NCBI GenBank assembly: GCA_018398585.1
Contig: JAGTTD010000015.1
Location: forward strand, 6,329,001-6,393,000
DNA length: 64,000 bases
DNA from: Simmondsia chinensis
Taxonomy: Eukaryota > Streptophyta > Magnoliopsida > Caryophyllales > Simmondsiaceae
Reading direction: 5' to 3'
Shown: in pieces, positions 44,455 to 55,859 of the stretch
How positions within the stretch are numbered: position 1 is the stretch's first letter
How the letters are laid out: each line of letters opens with the position of its first letter
Program-made: the position numbers and the translations under genes
Notes under the pieces: model-generated
Databases searched by the model: none
What the model was told of the DNA's origin: nothing
Seen by the model: the letters and a program-made list of their open reading frames with translations, nothing else

Positions 44455-44925
44455 TTTTTTTCCCAACTAAATATCACCTGAATTTTAAGTGCGATTTCAA
44501 AAATACATAAATTTTTAATTTTAAATGTTATATCTAGACTTTCCAAAATTTTTTAATGTAACTTCTTAATATTAATGCCGTTAACATTCGTTGAATTTTA
44601 CTAACGTGACATTTAAAAAATAATTATTTAAATATAAAAGTTATTTTTGAAAATATTTACAAAATTTTTTAGATATCTAAAATATCTTTTTAAATGTTTA
44701 ATATGTTTTAAATTTATTTTAAATATTAAATTATTTTCTTTTTTTTTTTTTCAAAAGCCATGTTATTTAAAACTAACGGATATTAGCGGCATTAATATCA
44801 ATGTGTGTCATTGAAAAATTTTAAAAAGTTTAGGTATGAAATTTAAAAACTAAGAAATCTAAGTAATCGTTTGCAAGTGCATCCAAAAATTCACATGGAG
44901 TTTGGTTAAAAATCCAACATAAAAG
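44455..44925. mobile_element. Long-TIR MITE (Mutator-like by appearance)
   Basis: The left arm has AATATTAATGCCGTTAACATT and the right arm has the inverse AGCGGCATTAATATCA. Inverted similarity extends over about 150 bp per arm (GACTTTCCAAAATTTTTTAA against AAAATTTTAAAAAGTTTAGG). Ends are approximate and no target duplication was fixed. It has no coding capacity. Confidence 0.6.
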
Positions 44926-45529
44926 ACCAAAATTGACCAAAATGCATTCCCACCTACATTTTGAGGCAGAAATGAAAAATGAACAAATTGCGAAAACCAT
45001 GTCAATTAAAATACCAATGAAAGTATGTCAACTAACGAAAGGGAAGGTGAAGAATTATATAGATTACCTTAGTTTGATATACTTCCATGACTTTTTGCGC
45101 ACATATTTGCATTTTATATACTTATATAAAGTCCTTATTGTATACATATATATGGTGTAGATGTTGTGTAATGTATGTTATAACATTGTAAAAGATTAAT
45201 TTACTTGGTTATATAATGAATATGCTCTAGTGTTTTGTGTAAAAAGTAAAGTATAAGGGTCTGTTTTTTATATGTATGTTGAATAGTGTTTGTTGTTGAT
45301 TTTAATATCCTGTCTATAAGTATAAACGATTTAAGCTGAGTTGAGATCTTTATTTTTGATAGTCGTCTCTACTTGACCATTACCTTGATCTAGACGATTT
45401 GAGTTATTATTGAGTTGAGCAGTTGTTGATTTGAACTGAGTTCACAATTGAGTCGAGCTCGCTACTAAATTGAGGTATTCGGGTCACTATTGAGTTATTA
45501 TTTAACTATGTTTTAATAAAATAGTCTCT
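44926..45529. other. AT-rich spacer, nothing coding
   Basis: It contains a patch of GAGTTGAGC/GAGTCGAGCTCG-like words (45340-45470) similar in style to the 24993-25547 element, but without definable ends. Confidence 0.45.
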
Positions 45530-45699
45530 AAAATATTCTATACCACTAGGGTTTTTCCTTCATTTACTATTCTAGCCTTCTAGTATTGTAAACCCTTGGG
45601 GTAAGGATGTCTTTTACCTTTGATATATTTGCCGATAAATAGGCACCTATGTACTCTTCATATGTATCATCAAGAATATTGCTTTCTTACTTATTCACA
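45530..45699 (+). repeat. Copia-4 5' LTR, 3' part (start not defined)
   Basis: The end TTATTCACA is fixed by the adjoining primer site AGGTACCAGAGCTC (45700-45713), close to the initiator tRNA-Met complement. The segment CTATTCTAGCCTTCTAG and GATAAATAGGC looks like a U3/R boundary. The left end is uncertain. Confidence 0.5.
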
Positions 45700-45861
45700 A
45701 GGTACCAGAGCTCTCTCTCTATCTCTGATTTAATTGTTTTCGCTTTCGCCATTAATTTTCTTTTATATTGTGTTGAATTCTCTACTAGTGCCTTTTTAAT
45801 TTAACTTTTGTTTTTAATGGAGCAATGGCATCTAACCCTGGTTGATCATACGCAAGTGCCC

Positions 45862-45862
<1 letters not shown>

Positions 45863-45897
<35 letters not shown>

Positions 45898-46298
45898 CCT
45901 GCTGCCAGTGACCGACGTGACCGGGTGGAGACCGGACCCTCCCGTGCCAGTGGTGTCCGACAGCATTCATTTCGGTAACACCACCTTCGGTGATACTCTA
46001 CCTTGGTCAGTTGATACCGGTTTCGCCATCTCCGATGCTCTACCACCAATTGGAAGGCCCACAGTGAATCTGACACTTAGCTTGGGCATCTCCTTCTCCC
46101 TATCGTACACCGGCCACCAAATCGCCGGTCCCCATATCACTTGTCATCACTCTGGTGGTGTCGGCAACCCCTCCGGCCCCTCACCGATACCCCCCATTCC
46201 AGGTGATGTGGTGTCTGTGCCCGTTCTTCTTTCTATTCAAAGTACTTTCTCCAACCCTAATTTTATAAACCGTAATCCCCCCCCCCCCCCCCCCCCCC
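45863..46298 (+). repeat. Two long poly(C) tracts in the copia-4 leader/gag region
   Basis: There are 32 consecutive C at 45863-45894 and 22 at 46277-46298. They translate as poly-Pro on plus and poly-Gly on minus, so the frames spanning them are low-complexity artefacts rather than genes. A third C run of 17 lies at 49568-49584. Such runs can form i-motifs or, on the other strand, G-quadruplexes. Confidence 0.9.
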
Positions 46299-46329
46299 TA
46301 CCCGCGTCCAAGTTTTACTTCCTCTTTCC

Positions 46330-47545
46330 AACATTACAAGCATAGTTATTATTAAAATAGAAACAACCATAGAATATCCTGCGTGGTGTGAAATAATTTA
46401 TTATGCTCCTACTCGTTCATCAATTGCAAGGGTTTGTTAATGGTTCTTATCCCTGTCCCCCTGCCCAAATCCCACAATCAAACGGATCGACCTACCCTAA
46501 CCTTGATTATCTAATGTGGCTTTGCACGGAGCAAAGTCTCCAATCCTGCATTGCTACCCCCTTCCGCTCCCTCATAAACGACGTTGTCCATCATCCAACC
46601 TCAAAAGCCATGTGGAATGCCTTAAGCACTTTCGGGATCAATCCATGGCCAAAAAGTATGATCTTCGAACCTAACTTATGAATCATTGTAAAGATGGCAA
46701 ATCAATGGACATTTACCTCTTTGAATTAAAAACAATCACCGATGATTTAGCTGCCAGTGACTGACTTGTGTCTAGTAGAGAAGTTCAACATTATGTTCTT
46801 CATGGCTTAACCCCTTGAGTATGCCGCTTTTTCTACTATCACTCGTCAAACATAAAAACAATACACATATGAGGAGCTTAAAACCGCCCTCTTGAACGAA
46901 GAAGCTTCCTTGACTCGATACCCTAGCCGAGCCCTGCCTGATCCAGGTCATGTTATCATTGCCTCCAGTCAACCTCCCCTCGGCGCCACTCCAAACCGTG
47001 GGGGGCATGGATGCCACAATGTGATGGCCGCGGTGGATGCTACAGCCAATAGAGTCACCCCCTCCCGACCACTCCTCCGGGTGGCCCGCTTCAACCCGTT
47101 GCTCCCTCCTCGATTCGCCCTTCTTTTGGTTCTTCTTCTAGCTCTATGCAGGTGTGCTCGAGCACGGACCTCAGTTTTGCTAGATTTGCTCCCAAACCCA
47201 TCACAATGTTGTCGACTGTCCCCACCGCTTTGATAGCACTACCTTCCTTGATCCATCTCGCTCATTGGCTGCCATGACTGCTAGAGAATTGCATGACTAC
47301 AACTGGTATCTTGACTCATGTATTTCCAATCACATGACGCCTCACCCAGGTATTCTCACTAATCTTCTTCCCTATTATGGTCATAAAAGTGTTCTTGTTG
47401 GTAATGGAGCATTGTTGCGTGCAACATATGTTAGGTCTTCCTCCATAACTACCTGTGCAAAACCCCTAACATTACCTAATGTCATGCTCGTCCCTAATCT
47501 CACTCACAACTTACTCTCTCTTAAACAACTATGTCAAGATAATAA
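46330..47545 (+). pseudogene. Copia-4 gag and protease remnant
   Basis: Gag: LLLVHQLQGFVNGSYPCPP (about 46403), PNLDYLMWLCTEQSLQSCI and SKAMWNALSTF match the conserved UBN2-type gag core. Later YVLHGLTP and YEELKTALLNEE appear in shifted frames. A CCHC knuckle near 47188 has a TAG between its first two Cys. The protease begins at about 47305 with WYLDSCISNHMTPHPG, where the family has D-S-G, so the active-site Gly is Cys. VLVGNGALL and LLSLKQLCQDNN follow, the usual protease end. Confidence 0.75.
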
Positions 47546-47569
47546 CTAAAACGCCACGTACAAAAGTAG

Positions 47570-49340
47570 AAAGAAATATTGAGTTGGTAGGATTAATCCA
47601 TTTGGATATGTGTGAATTTGAAGGAATATTAACGAGGGGTGGAAAAAGGTATTTTATAACCTTTATTGACAACTTTTCAAAATATTCTTATGTGTACCTT
47701 ATAAAAAACAAAAGTGAAGCTTTTGAGAAATTTATTAAAGAGGTAGAAAACCGTTTTAATAGAAAAACTAAAAAGTTTAGAATCGATAGAGGTAGAGAAT
47801 ATGACACATATGGCCTCATCGATTATAATCGATCCGCTGGTATAGTACATGAAGTTACCCCTCCCTATTCACTCCCTGTACTGGTGTAGCGGAACGGAAA
47901 AATAGATCGATAATTAGCTTGACAAATGCCATGTTAGTTAGCTCCGGAGCCCCTAACAATCTATAAGGAGAAGAAATTTTCACCGATAAATGATGAATTA
48001 GACTCTTTAATGACTAACAAAACATGGAAGTTAGTAGACTTACCTCCGGGATGCAAATCCATAGGTGGCAAGCGGGTACTTCGTTGGAAACGTAAGCCCA
48101 AAGGAACTAGAGACAAATTTAAAGCTATTGGTCGATAAAGGTACATAATATATTAATCTGTCAAATGGATGTAGAAACAACATTTTTCAAATGGAGGCTT
48201 AGAAGAAGAAATATATATATATAAATATGGATCAACCGGAAGGGTTTGTCCAACCAGGGAATGATCATAAAGTTTTTAAATTAACAAAATTATTGTATGG
48301 TCTTAAGCAAGCCCCTAAACAATAGCATGAAAAATTTGATCAATGCTTAATTTCTAATGTGTTTAAGTTGAATGAAGCTGACAAGTGCATCTACTATAAA
48401 TCTGTGAATGATGCTCATGTTATTATTTGTCTATATGTTGATGATTTGTTAATTTTTGAAATCAATCTATACATTATAAGTTCAACAAAGACTTTATTAA
48501 AGAGTGTCTTTGATATGAAAAACATGGGTGAATCAAATGTTATATTAGGGATGAAAATCACTAGAACTAATGATGGCATTTTTCTTGATCAATCCCACTA
48601 TATTGAAAAGATATTGAGGAAATTTAATATGTTTAATTGCTTACCCGTTAGTATACTATTAGCCCACATGTCTATCTCTATCCAAAAGACAATGATGTTG
48701 ATGTTATCAATCAAAGTGAGTATGCTAGTGTAATTGGCAGTCTAAGATATGTTGCTAACACTACTAGGCTTGATATTGCTTATGCCGTTGGTGCACTTAA
48801 TCGATTTACTAGTAGTCCTACATTTGATCATTGGACTGCTTTGAATCGTGTTATGAGATGCTTCAAAAGCACTATAAGTTACGGTTTATGTTATAAAAAT
48901 CACCCTGCTGTTCTTGAAGGTTTTAGTGCTGCAGATTGGAACTCCCATTCTCGTGACGTTGTTTCTATAAGTGGTTACTTGTTTACACTTAGTGGTGGAG
49001 CTATTAGTTGGAAATCAAAACAAAAAAACAAACAATTATTGCTAAATCAACCATTGAGGCTGAGCTTGTAACTCTAGCCACTGCTAGTGAGGAGGCAGCA
49101 TGGTTAAGAGAACTATTGTAGGATAGACTAGTACCACCTGTTCTCATACATTTTGATAGCATTGCAACTATTGGCAGGGTTCATAATAAATACTATAATG
49201 AAAAATTCAAATCTATAAGAAGGAAACATAGTATAGTGAGATCACCCCTCACAAATGGTGCCATAACTATTGATCATGCGAGAAGTGATGATAATATTGC
49301 GGATTTGCTAACAAATCCTCTAGCCAGAGGAAAGATGTAA
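47570..49340 (+). pseudogene. Copia-4 integrase, RT and RNase H remnant
   Basis: The integrase core reads LIHLDMCEFEG, FITFIDNFSKYSYVYL and KKFRIDRGREYDTYG, the second Asp motif, with Arg-Gly where Asn-Gly is usual. The region after PPYSLP is truncated. RT shows WKLVDLPPGCKSIGGKRV, a degraded middle, then IICLYVDDLLIFE (about 48425), the catalytic YVDD. RNase H shows SGYLFTLSGGAISWKSK near 48985, AELVTLATASEEAAWLREL, and DDNIADLLTNPLARGKM just before the stop at 49338-49340. Frameshifts and stops are frequent. Confidence 0.8.
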
Positions 49341-49588
49341 TACCCGGCCTTATTAAATTAAATTCGGTATTACAATATGTGAAACTTAGGATATATAAAT
49401 TAAATTAGACTCGGTAGTACTATGTGTGAAATTTATGACATTTAAATTAGGTTAAAACTCGCTATTATTTCGATTAGGTTTCAAAATAAAAATAAAGAAA
49501 CAAATAAATATATAAAAGAAAAAGAAATGAAAATAAAAGGAAAAAAAATAAATTAAAAATACTACATCCCCCCCCCCCCCCCCCAAAC
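49338..49588 (+). other. Possible truncated LTR fragment (TGTAATACCCGG start), then C tract
   Basis: It starts TGTAATACCCGGCC, a common form of gypsy LTR 5' ends, overlapping the copia-4 stop codon. No matching end was found. The stretch ends in A-rich sequence and a 17-base C run. Confidence 0.35.
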
Positions 49589-50164
49589 TAGGGATGGCAA
49601 TGGGGCGGGGCGGGTACAGGGGGTGTCTCCTCCATACCTGTATCCGCCACCCAAATCCTATACCGGTACCCGCCATGGGTATGAAGTGGGTACCCGAACC
49701 CGCCCTGGCGGGTACAAACTCCTACCTGTACCCATCCCATTACCCGCGGGTATCCAACGGGTATACATTACCCGCCCCATACCCTCTCTAATATGCATAG
49801 AAAATAATTATCTATACCGGGTCATATTAGTTATTTAATACTACTTTTAATAATCAATTATATTTTTTTATAACATTGATAAATAATTTGGATTATTGAA
49901 TTTAAAGTTTTTTTTTTTTTTAATTTGAAGGTTAACTACGTACAAAATAAAGCGGGTATGGCAGGTATGAGGTGGAGCGGGGCGGCTATGGAGCGGGGCG
50001 GGGCGGGTACAAAACTATACCCATACCCGCCTCATACCTATGACGGGTACGGGGCGGGTACACCAAACTCGTACCCACTACCCGCCCCACTTATACCCGT
50101 ACCCGCCCCAAACGGGGCGGGTACCCGCGGGTAGCAGGTATATACCGCCCCATTGCCATCCCTA
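49589..50164. mobile_element. GC-rich MITE-like element with perfect 20 bp inverted ends
   Basis: It begins TAGGGATGGCAATGGGGCGG and ends with the exact reverse complement. Inside each end are many GGGTACCCG-type words (GCGGGTACAGG, ACCCGCGGGTA), while the middle (49795-49940) is AT-rich. It has no transposase. Relatives lacking the ends lie at 16840-17150 and 57900-58190. No clear target duplication: C-rich sequence flanks both ends. The superfamily is not assigned. Confidence 0.72.
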
Positions 50165-50216
50165 CCCCCCACCAACACGTTTTTTTTTTTTTCTTCTCTC
50201 TCCTCTGTCCCTCCTG

Positions 50217-51142
50217 ATTGAACAAATATAGCAATCAATCAATCAATTTTTTAACTTAGAAAATGGAATAAAAATAACCCACCACTCAAGCAAATTGATC
50301 AAAACGTGTAAATGCACCCGGATAGGCTGAGTGTCGACACACATATGGTATGTGTCAACACACATGCTTACATTAGCCACCAAGAGCTGTTGTGTGTCGA
50401 CACACAGACTGAAAAAGCTCAAAACAGCTACTTTTGACTTGATTTCTTTCCAAAACCTTTTCCCAACTTTTTGAACGTCTTATTGGCCCTCATTTGCCTA
50501 TAAATAGGGCTTGAATGCTTTGGTTGAAATCATCCAATACTCTCTAAGCATTTTTGGTTAAAAGTTCTCTTACATACTTGAGCTTTAAAGGTTCGTTTTT
50601 AAGTTTTGTTTAAAACTTTTATTAGAGCATCGCTTGTTCTCTTATTGTTGATCTTTGAGTTTTATTGGCATATCCTTAGCTTTGGCTAAGCTTGAATAAG
50701 AGTCAATTCACTCTTGAACGAGTGAAGAATTTGAGTGCTTTAATTTTTTCATTGCTTTATTCAAATTTGTTGCATTGTAAAGATTGGATCCTGAGCCTAC
50801 GGTTACAAAAGGATCGGTTGTAAAAGGTTGGTCTTGAGCCTACGTACAAAAAGACCGGTTGTCAAGGTTGGATCCTGAGCCTGTTTTTGAAAAGGATCAT
50901 CGAGCTTAGTTAAAAGCTAAATTGACTAAAAGTAGTCACTGGAGAAGTGGACTAGCTTTCGGTTTGGAAGTGAACCACTATAAAAATCTTTGTGCATCCC
51001 TTTTATTTTTGTCTTTGTCTTTTTCATTTAAAATTTATTATTTAGCTTTTAATTAAATTTTTGGTTCATAAATTTAAAATATTCATTTATTACGAAAGAA
51101 CCTAATTCACCTCCCCTTCTTAGGTTGCCATTTGGACCTTCA
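50217..51142 (+). repeat. Sirevirus 3' LTR, 5'-truncated, copy B
   Basis: It corresponds to 7477-8404. It keeps the TGTGTCGACACA palindromes (from 50331 and 50391), the TATA box (50499-50506), the threefold tandem motif and the same LTR/copia junction. The upstream Sirevirus body is absent. Confidence 0.88.
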
Positions 51143-51880
51143 ATATTGATATGACTTCTGTTACTAGTCCTTTTGATCCAACATTTAAAATAAAGAAAAA
51201 TGAAGGTGAAAGTGTTTCACAACACAAATATTCTCAAATAATTGGTTCCTTATTACATCTAGCTAATCATATTAGACTAGACATTTCACATGTCATGTCG
51301 AGATTAGGCAGATATACACACAACCCAAGTATTATACATCGGGTGGCTTTAGAAACGATATTTAAGTACCCAAAAGGAACTTTAGACTATGTGACTCATT
51401 ATTGTGGTTTTCCTGCTGTAACTGAAGGATTTAGTGGCGCTAACTAGATAGCTGATTCTGATGATACAAAATCTACAAGTGGTTATGTGTTTACACTGGG
51501 TGGTGGTGCAGTGTCTTGGAAGTTTGCAAAACAGACAATTATTTCTCGTTCCACTATGGAAGCCGAGTTAGAAGGACTAGATGCTGCTAGTATTGAAGCA
51601 GAGTGGATCAAACGTTCTATGACTGATATACCATTATTGCATGAGACATTGTGGTTTTCCTCCAATTTTGTTACATTGTGACAATCAAGCTATAATAGCT
51701 AAGATTAAAAATAAAAACTTTGATGAAAAGAGGAGGCACTTGACAGTAAGGCATGAATCAATAAAGCATTTACTTACACATGGTCTGATTGCTGTTGACT
51801 TTGTCAGGTCAGAGGATAATATTGCAGATCTGCTTACAAAGGGACTGGTGTGCTTACAAGTTATACAATCATCGAGGTGA
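51143..51880 (+). pseudogene. Ty1/copia pol fragment (RT tail and RNase H), copy B
   Basis: It is homologous to 8405-9142 with the same in-frame TAG (51445-51447) and the same frameshift near 51650, so both breaks predate duplication. Signature motifs [16 protein letters not shown] and SEDNIADLLTKGL are kept. Confidence 0.85.
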
Positions 51881-52465
51881 ATGCAACTGAAGCCTGAAAA
51901 AGTAGTCACCATAGCGGAAACCCATCTTCAAAGGTATGGCGATACCATGAATAAGGTTCAACGTGTAAAATTGAAGCTGACAGGTGATTTTAAGAGCACA
52001 TATTTTATAGTGGAGTACTCCCAGGTTTCATTCATAAGGTGAGGTGCTCTATTCTGCGATATTAAAGCCGGTTTTAAAACTTTAAATGGACCCAAAGGCA
52101 TATAGTTTGCGGGGTGATGATCACAAGTTACTCATGGAGGATCCACTTACGTGAGTGTGGTGGTGGGTTGCCACTGTGGGAACTGGGATATTCCCTAATG
52201 ACATTCATGAGGTAGGATTCGTGCGTATGACCATAACGCGCCCCACCGATAGAACCTTGGATTACCAATATTCTATGTGTGTGGTGAATGTAGACCTGGC
52301 TAAAGACCTAGTTCAAAGCTCTATTTGCTTCTACGGATTTTCAAGTTGAAACTCATAAAACTAAATGTGGGTTCAAACTCGGAAGTCATCCACATCTATT
52401 AACGGAATAAAAATGCTGACAAATATTTAGTACATTTTTTTAATTTTCTAAATCATATGGGGGAA
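51881..52465 (+). other. 3' noncoding part of the copia element with polypurine tract, copy B
   Basis: It matches 9143-9725 and ends ATATGGGGGAA just before the LTR. The short open frame at 52155 exists only because of local substitutions and has no family match. Confidence 0.6.
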
Positions 52466-52523
52466 TGTTGAAAATTAAAATATTTTTTTAATGATTTACA
52501 AAATTAAAAACTATTTTATTTAT

Positions 52524-52572
<49 letters not shown>

Positions 52573-53155
52573 GATTTTAACTTTGAATTTTATAAATTGA
52601 AATAATTGTTAAAAGATGATTTGGTTAAATGGGAAATCCCTGCGTTAATGGGGATATCTGTTTGGATTTAGTTGAATAACGACTGGCGAGTGTATTCCAA
52701 CGTGGTGGATTCTTATTTGAAATAAATAATAATAATTAATAATATTAAAAAAATTTTAAGGTTATAAAAAGGTTTGTACTATGAGTGAAAAAATCTCTTA
52801 GAAAAAACACTAACTAGTTTTCAATACTCTCCTTCACCCCTCTCTCTTAAAAAAATTGTGAGCTGTGGTGGTTTAGGTTCAGGGATCTTTGATTACTGCA
52901 TTGATAGAGGTCCAACGGGTTATTGAATCTTGGGAGAGGAGCGCTTTCAAGTTCAAGCATTGTGATACTCTTGCAAGAGGGGCGTTTCCTTTCTAAGGAG
53001 AGCACACTTTTGCGCGCCTCAACCCACACAGGCATTTCTAAACTTTTGCTCTATTTAATTTCAACCTTTATTTCAATTATTGTTGGTATGTGTTGTTATT
53101 AGAGTTTTTTATGAGTCATTGTATTTTTTGGTGTTGTATTAGGTAAAATTTTCCA
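52466..53155 (+). repeat. 3' LTR of the copia element, copy B
   Basis: TGTTGAAAATT to AATTTTCCA, 690 bp, nine bases shorter than copy A, mainly through a shorter AT microsatellite (about 52526-52567). Confidence 0.68.
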
Positions 53156-53677
53156 ATACCTCCCTTGACCTACTATGTAAGAAGCTACCTCTTCAATGAA
53201 GTTGTAATGTGTTTCCACTAGAATTTGCCCCATTTCTAGTGACCCATGGGCCTTGCACACGCAATCAACAGCTATGACTCTACCCTAAAACTTCTCGATC
53301 TCAATGAAGTTGTCTAGATTCCAAGCGTGAAGGGGCACAACACAACAAGGCAACCATGCTTTCCTCTTCCTACTTGTTTCAAATTCAATCCACTTCTTGG
53401 CTTTGTAAAACAATTTTCTCAACTAGTTAGGGTTTGTATTTAGTAGTAGATTTCTTTTTTCAAGTGACTTGAGGGCTATGAAAAACTTGGTGCCGCCCAA
53501 AGGCTGCACTTCACAATCTAGGATTCCAGCCTTATAGAAAACATGGCTAATGGTTTTTGAGCTCACATCAATAATGGTCTCTCCAACAATGCTCCTCCTA
53601 AGTTATTCCAGTGAAGCTTCTACGGACATTCCATAAATTATCTTTTCTCTTCCAAAATAGTCGCGCTCCTTTCCTTG
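53156..53677 (-). pseudogene. LINE ORF1 C-terminal fragment, copy B
   Basis: It matches 10425-10946. The RRM-coding half present in copy A (10947-11410) is deleted, and the sequence jumps at 53677/53678 into gypsy-1 integrase. Confidence 0.65.
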
Positions 53678-55640
53678 AAAAACAACCCTATAACGTGGAC
53701 AGCGTCAGTGGCTTTTTGACACCCAATGAAGGGACCATCTTAGAAAAGTGATCGACAACAACGAAAATCGAATCAACTCCGCCAATAGTTCTCAGTAATC
53801 CTTGCACAATGTCCATGCTCACATCCGTTCACGGCTGACTTGGAACTGGTAAAGGCATGTCAAGGCTTGCGTTAGTCACTCCGCCCTTCGATACTTGACA
53901 TATATGGAAATGCTTGACAAACCTCTCAACTTCCTTGCGCAAAGTCCACCAGAAATAGTTGGCAGTAATAAGCTGTAGCATCTTATCTTGTCCCACATGC
54001 CCTGCGTTGTGCTTATCTTCAACGATCTTAAGCCGTCAACTCGAATCTGGAACACAAGGTTGATTCCCCCTGGAAAGGAACCCATCATGAATGAAGTAAC
54101 CGGGAACAGAATTAGATTGTGCCTCTCGCCAAATCTCGCCAAAAGTGGGGTTGTCTTGGTACTGATTTGCTAATTGCTCAAACCCAGTCAGGGTAACCCA
54201 TTACTGAGAAAGAATGAGACTCCTCCTCACACCTGACTTGTGCTTGATGACGAAGTGGAAGAGCCATATGTAGCTTGTCCATTAGGCATGTCAATTTGGG
54301 AGTTTGTCTTGACTATTGATGTACTTGAAGGCCACAATATCGGAGTGCAAGACGAACCCTCGATTGGCTAGTTATGGCTTCCATTGCCTCGATGCTTGTA
54401 CCAACACGTACAACTCAAGGTTGTAAGTTGAGTAATTCAACCTACTCCCGTCGAGTTTTTCACTAAAATATGCGATAGGCCTTCCTTCCTGACTAAGTAC
54501 AACACCAATGCCAATCTTCGAGGCATCTGTGAGCAGTTCAAACGTCTTATGAAAATCTAGTAGGGCTATAATCGGTGCTATGGTCAACCTCTTCTTTACC
54601 TTGTCAAACGTGGTAGTTTCTTGTGAAGTCCAAGCGAAGGAACTCCTCTTCATACAATCAGTGGTAGGTGCCATGATGGAGTTGAAGTTCGGCACAAAGA
54701 GTCTATAGAATGACGCCAAGCCATGAAAGCTTCTGAATTCACTAGCGGTTCTCGGCTGGGGCCAATCTCAAATGGTGGAAATCTTCCCTTCATCAGCTGC
54801 TATACCATCATCGAATACAACAAAGACAAGGTCTTTCATGAACTCACACTTCTTCAACGCGGCAAACAAATGTTGCTCCCATAAGGTACTCAACACTTCC
54901 TTGAGATGCTTTATGTGCTCGGCTCAATCTTGGCTATAAATCAAGAATCGTCGAAGTAGACGACAACAAACCTCCCAATGAAAGGATGCGGGACTTAGTT
55001 TATAAATCTCATGAAGGTACTTGGCATATTGGACAATCTGAATGGCATTATCAACTCATAATGCCCCTCTCATGACTTGAAGGCAGTTTTTTCCACTCAT
55101 CTCCAGGCCGGATGCAAATCTGATGGTACCCGCTCTTCAAGTCTAACTTCGTGAATACCGTTAAGTTCTATAGTTGATCAAACAAGTCATCTAGTCTTGG
55201 AATGGGGAATCAATAGCGCACCATGATCTTGTTGATAGCTCTACTGTCCACACACATTCGCCAACTCCCATCCTTCTTTGGCATCAACAGAGCTTCCACG
55301 ACGCAAGGACTCAAGCTCTCCCTGATAAACCCCTTTGCGAGAAGCTCCTCCACTTGGCGTCTCAACTTCTCGTGCTATGATGGACTCATACGGTAGTGAG
55401 GCCTATTCTGCAAGGCAGCCCTCGGCATCAAATCAATGCAGTGTTGTATGTCTCGTAATGGCGTTAGTGTATTCGGTAACTCCTCTAAAAAGAAATCAAA
55501 GAACTCACTCAATGAGGCGACAACCTCACTCGGTATCTCCAATGGGTTCATTTTGCTCTCTTTTCCAATCAGCACAAAGACGATCTTGGTGTCATCAACC
55601 TCCTTGGCAAACGTAGCTCATCCCTATATGCTTAGGTGTT
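53678..55640 (-). pseudogene. Gypsy-1 pol remnant, copy B
   Basis: From 55575 downward: [16 protein letters not shown], then [10 protein letters not shown] intact near 55240, the damaged YFDD region near 54955, RNase H 54719-54372 (FELLTDASKIGIGVVLSQ) and the integrase finger and MDIVQGL region to 53700. The RNase H keeps the Asp of TDAS, which reads Asn in copy A. Frameshifts are otherwise shared. Confidence 0.8.
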
Positions 55641-55859
55641 GAGCGGTTAAGGCTCGTGTTGCTTCATCCTTCTTAGGCAACAAGATAATCTTCGTCCCCT
55701 CGAAGATGAAGCTACACGTGTTTTTCTCTCCGTCATGGATGGCACTGATATCATATTGTCATGGGCTCCTTAACAACAGGTAGCAAGCATCCATGGTGAC
55801 CACGTCATACCAAACGCCATCCTTATACTTCGACCCAATCAAAAAATTGACCAAGCATT

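Larger units (their letters stand above)
45700..49340 (+). mobile_element. Ty1/copia retrotransposon copia-4, decayed, possibly chimeric
   Basis: After the primer site come gag, a CCHC knuckle and a protease motif (46330-47545), then with no GAG-pre-integrase a second block of integrase, RT and RNase H (47570-49340). The two blocks are in different frames, and the abrupt join near 47545 suggests a deletion or recombination between two copia lineages. No 3' LTR of its own was found. Instead, gypsy-LTR-like TGTAATACCCGG follows at once. Confidence 0.68.

Noticed and set aside
45785..46345. Open frames rich in poly-Pro (plus) and poly-Gly (minus)
   Set aside because: They are created by the 32- and 22-base C tracts; no family match and strongly biased composition.
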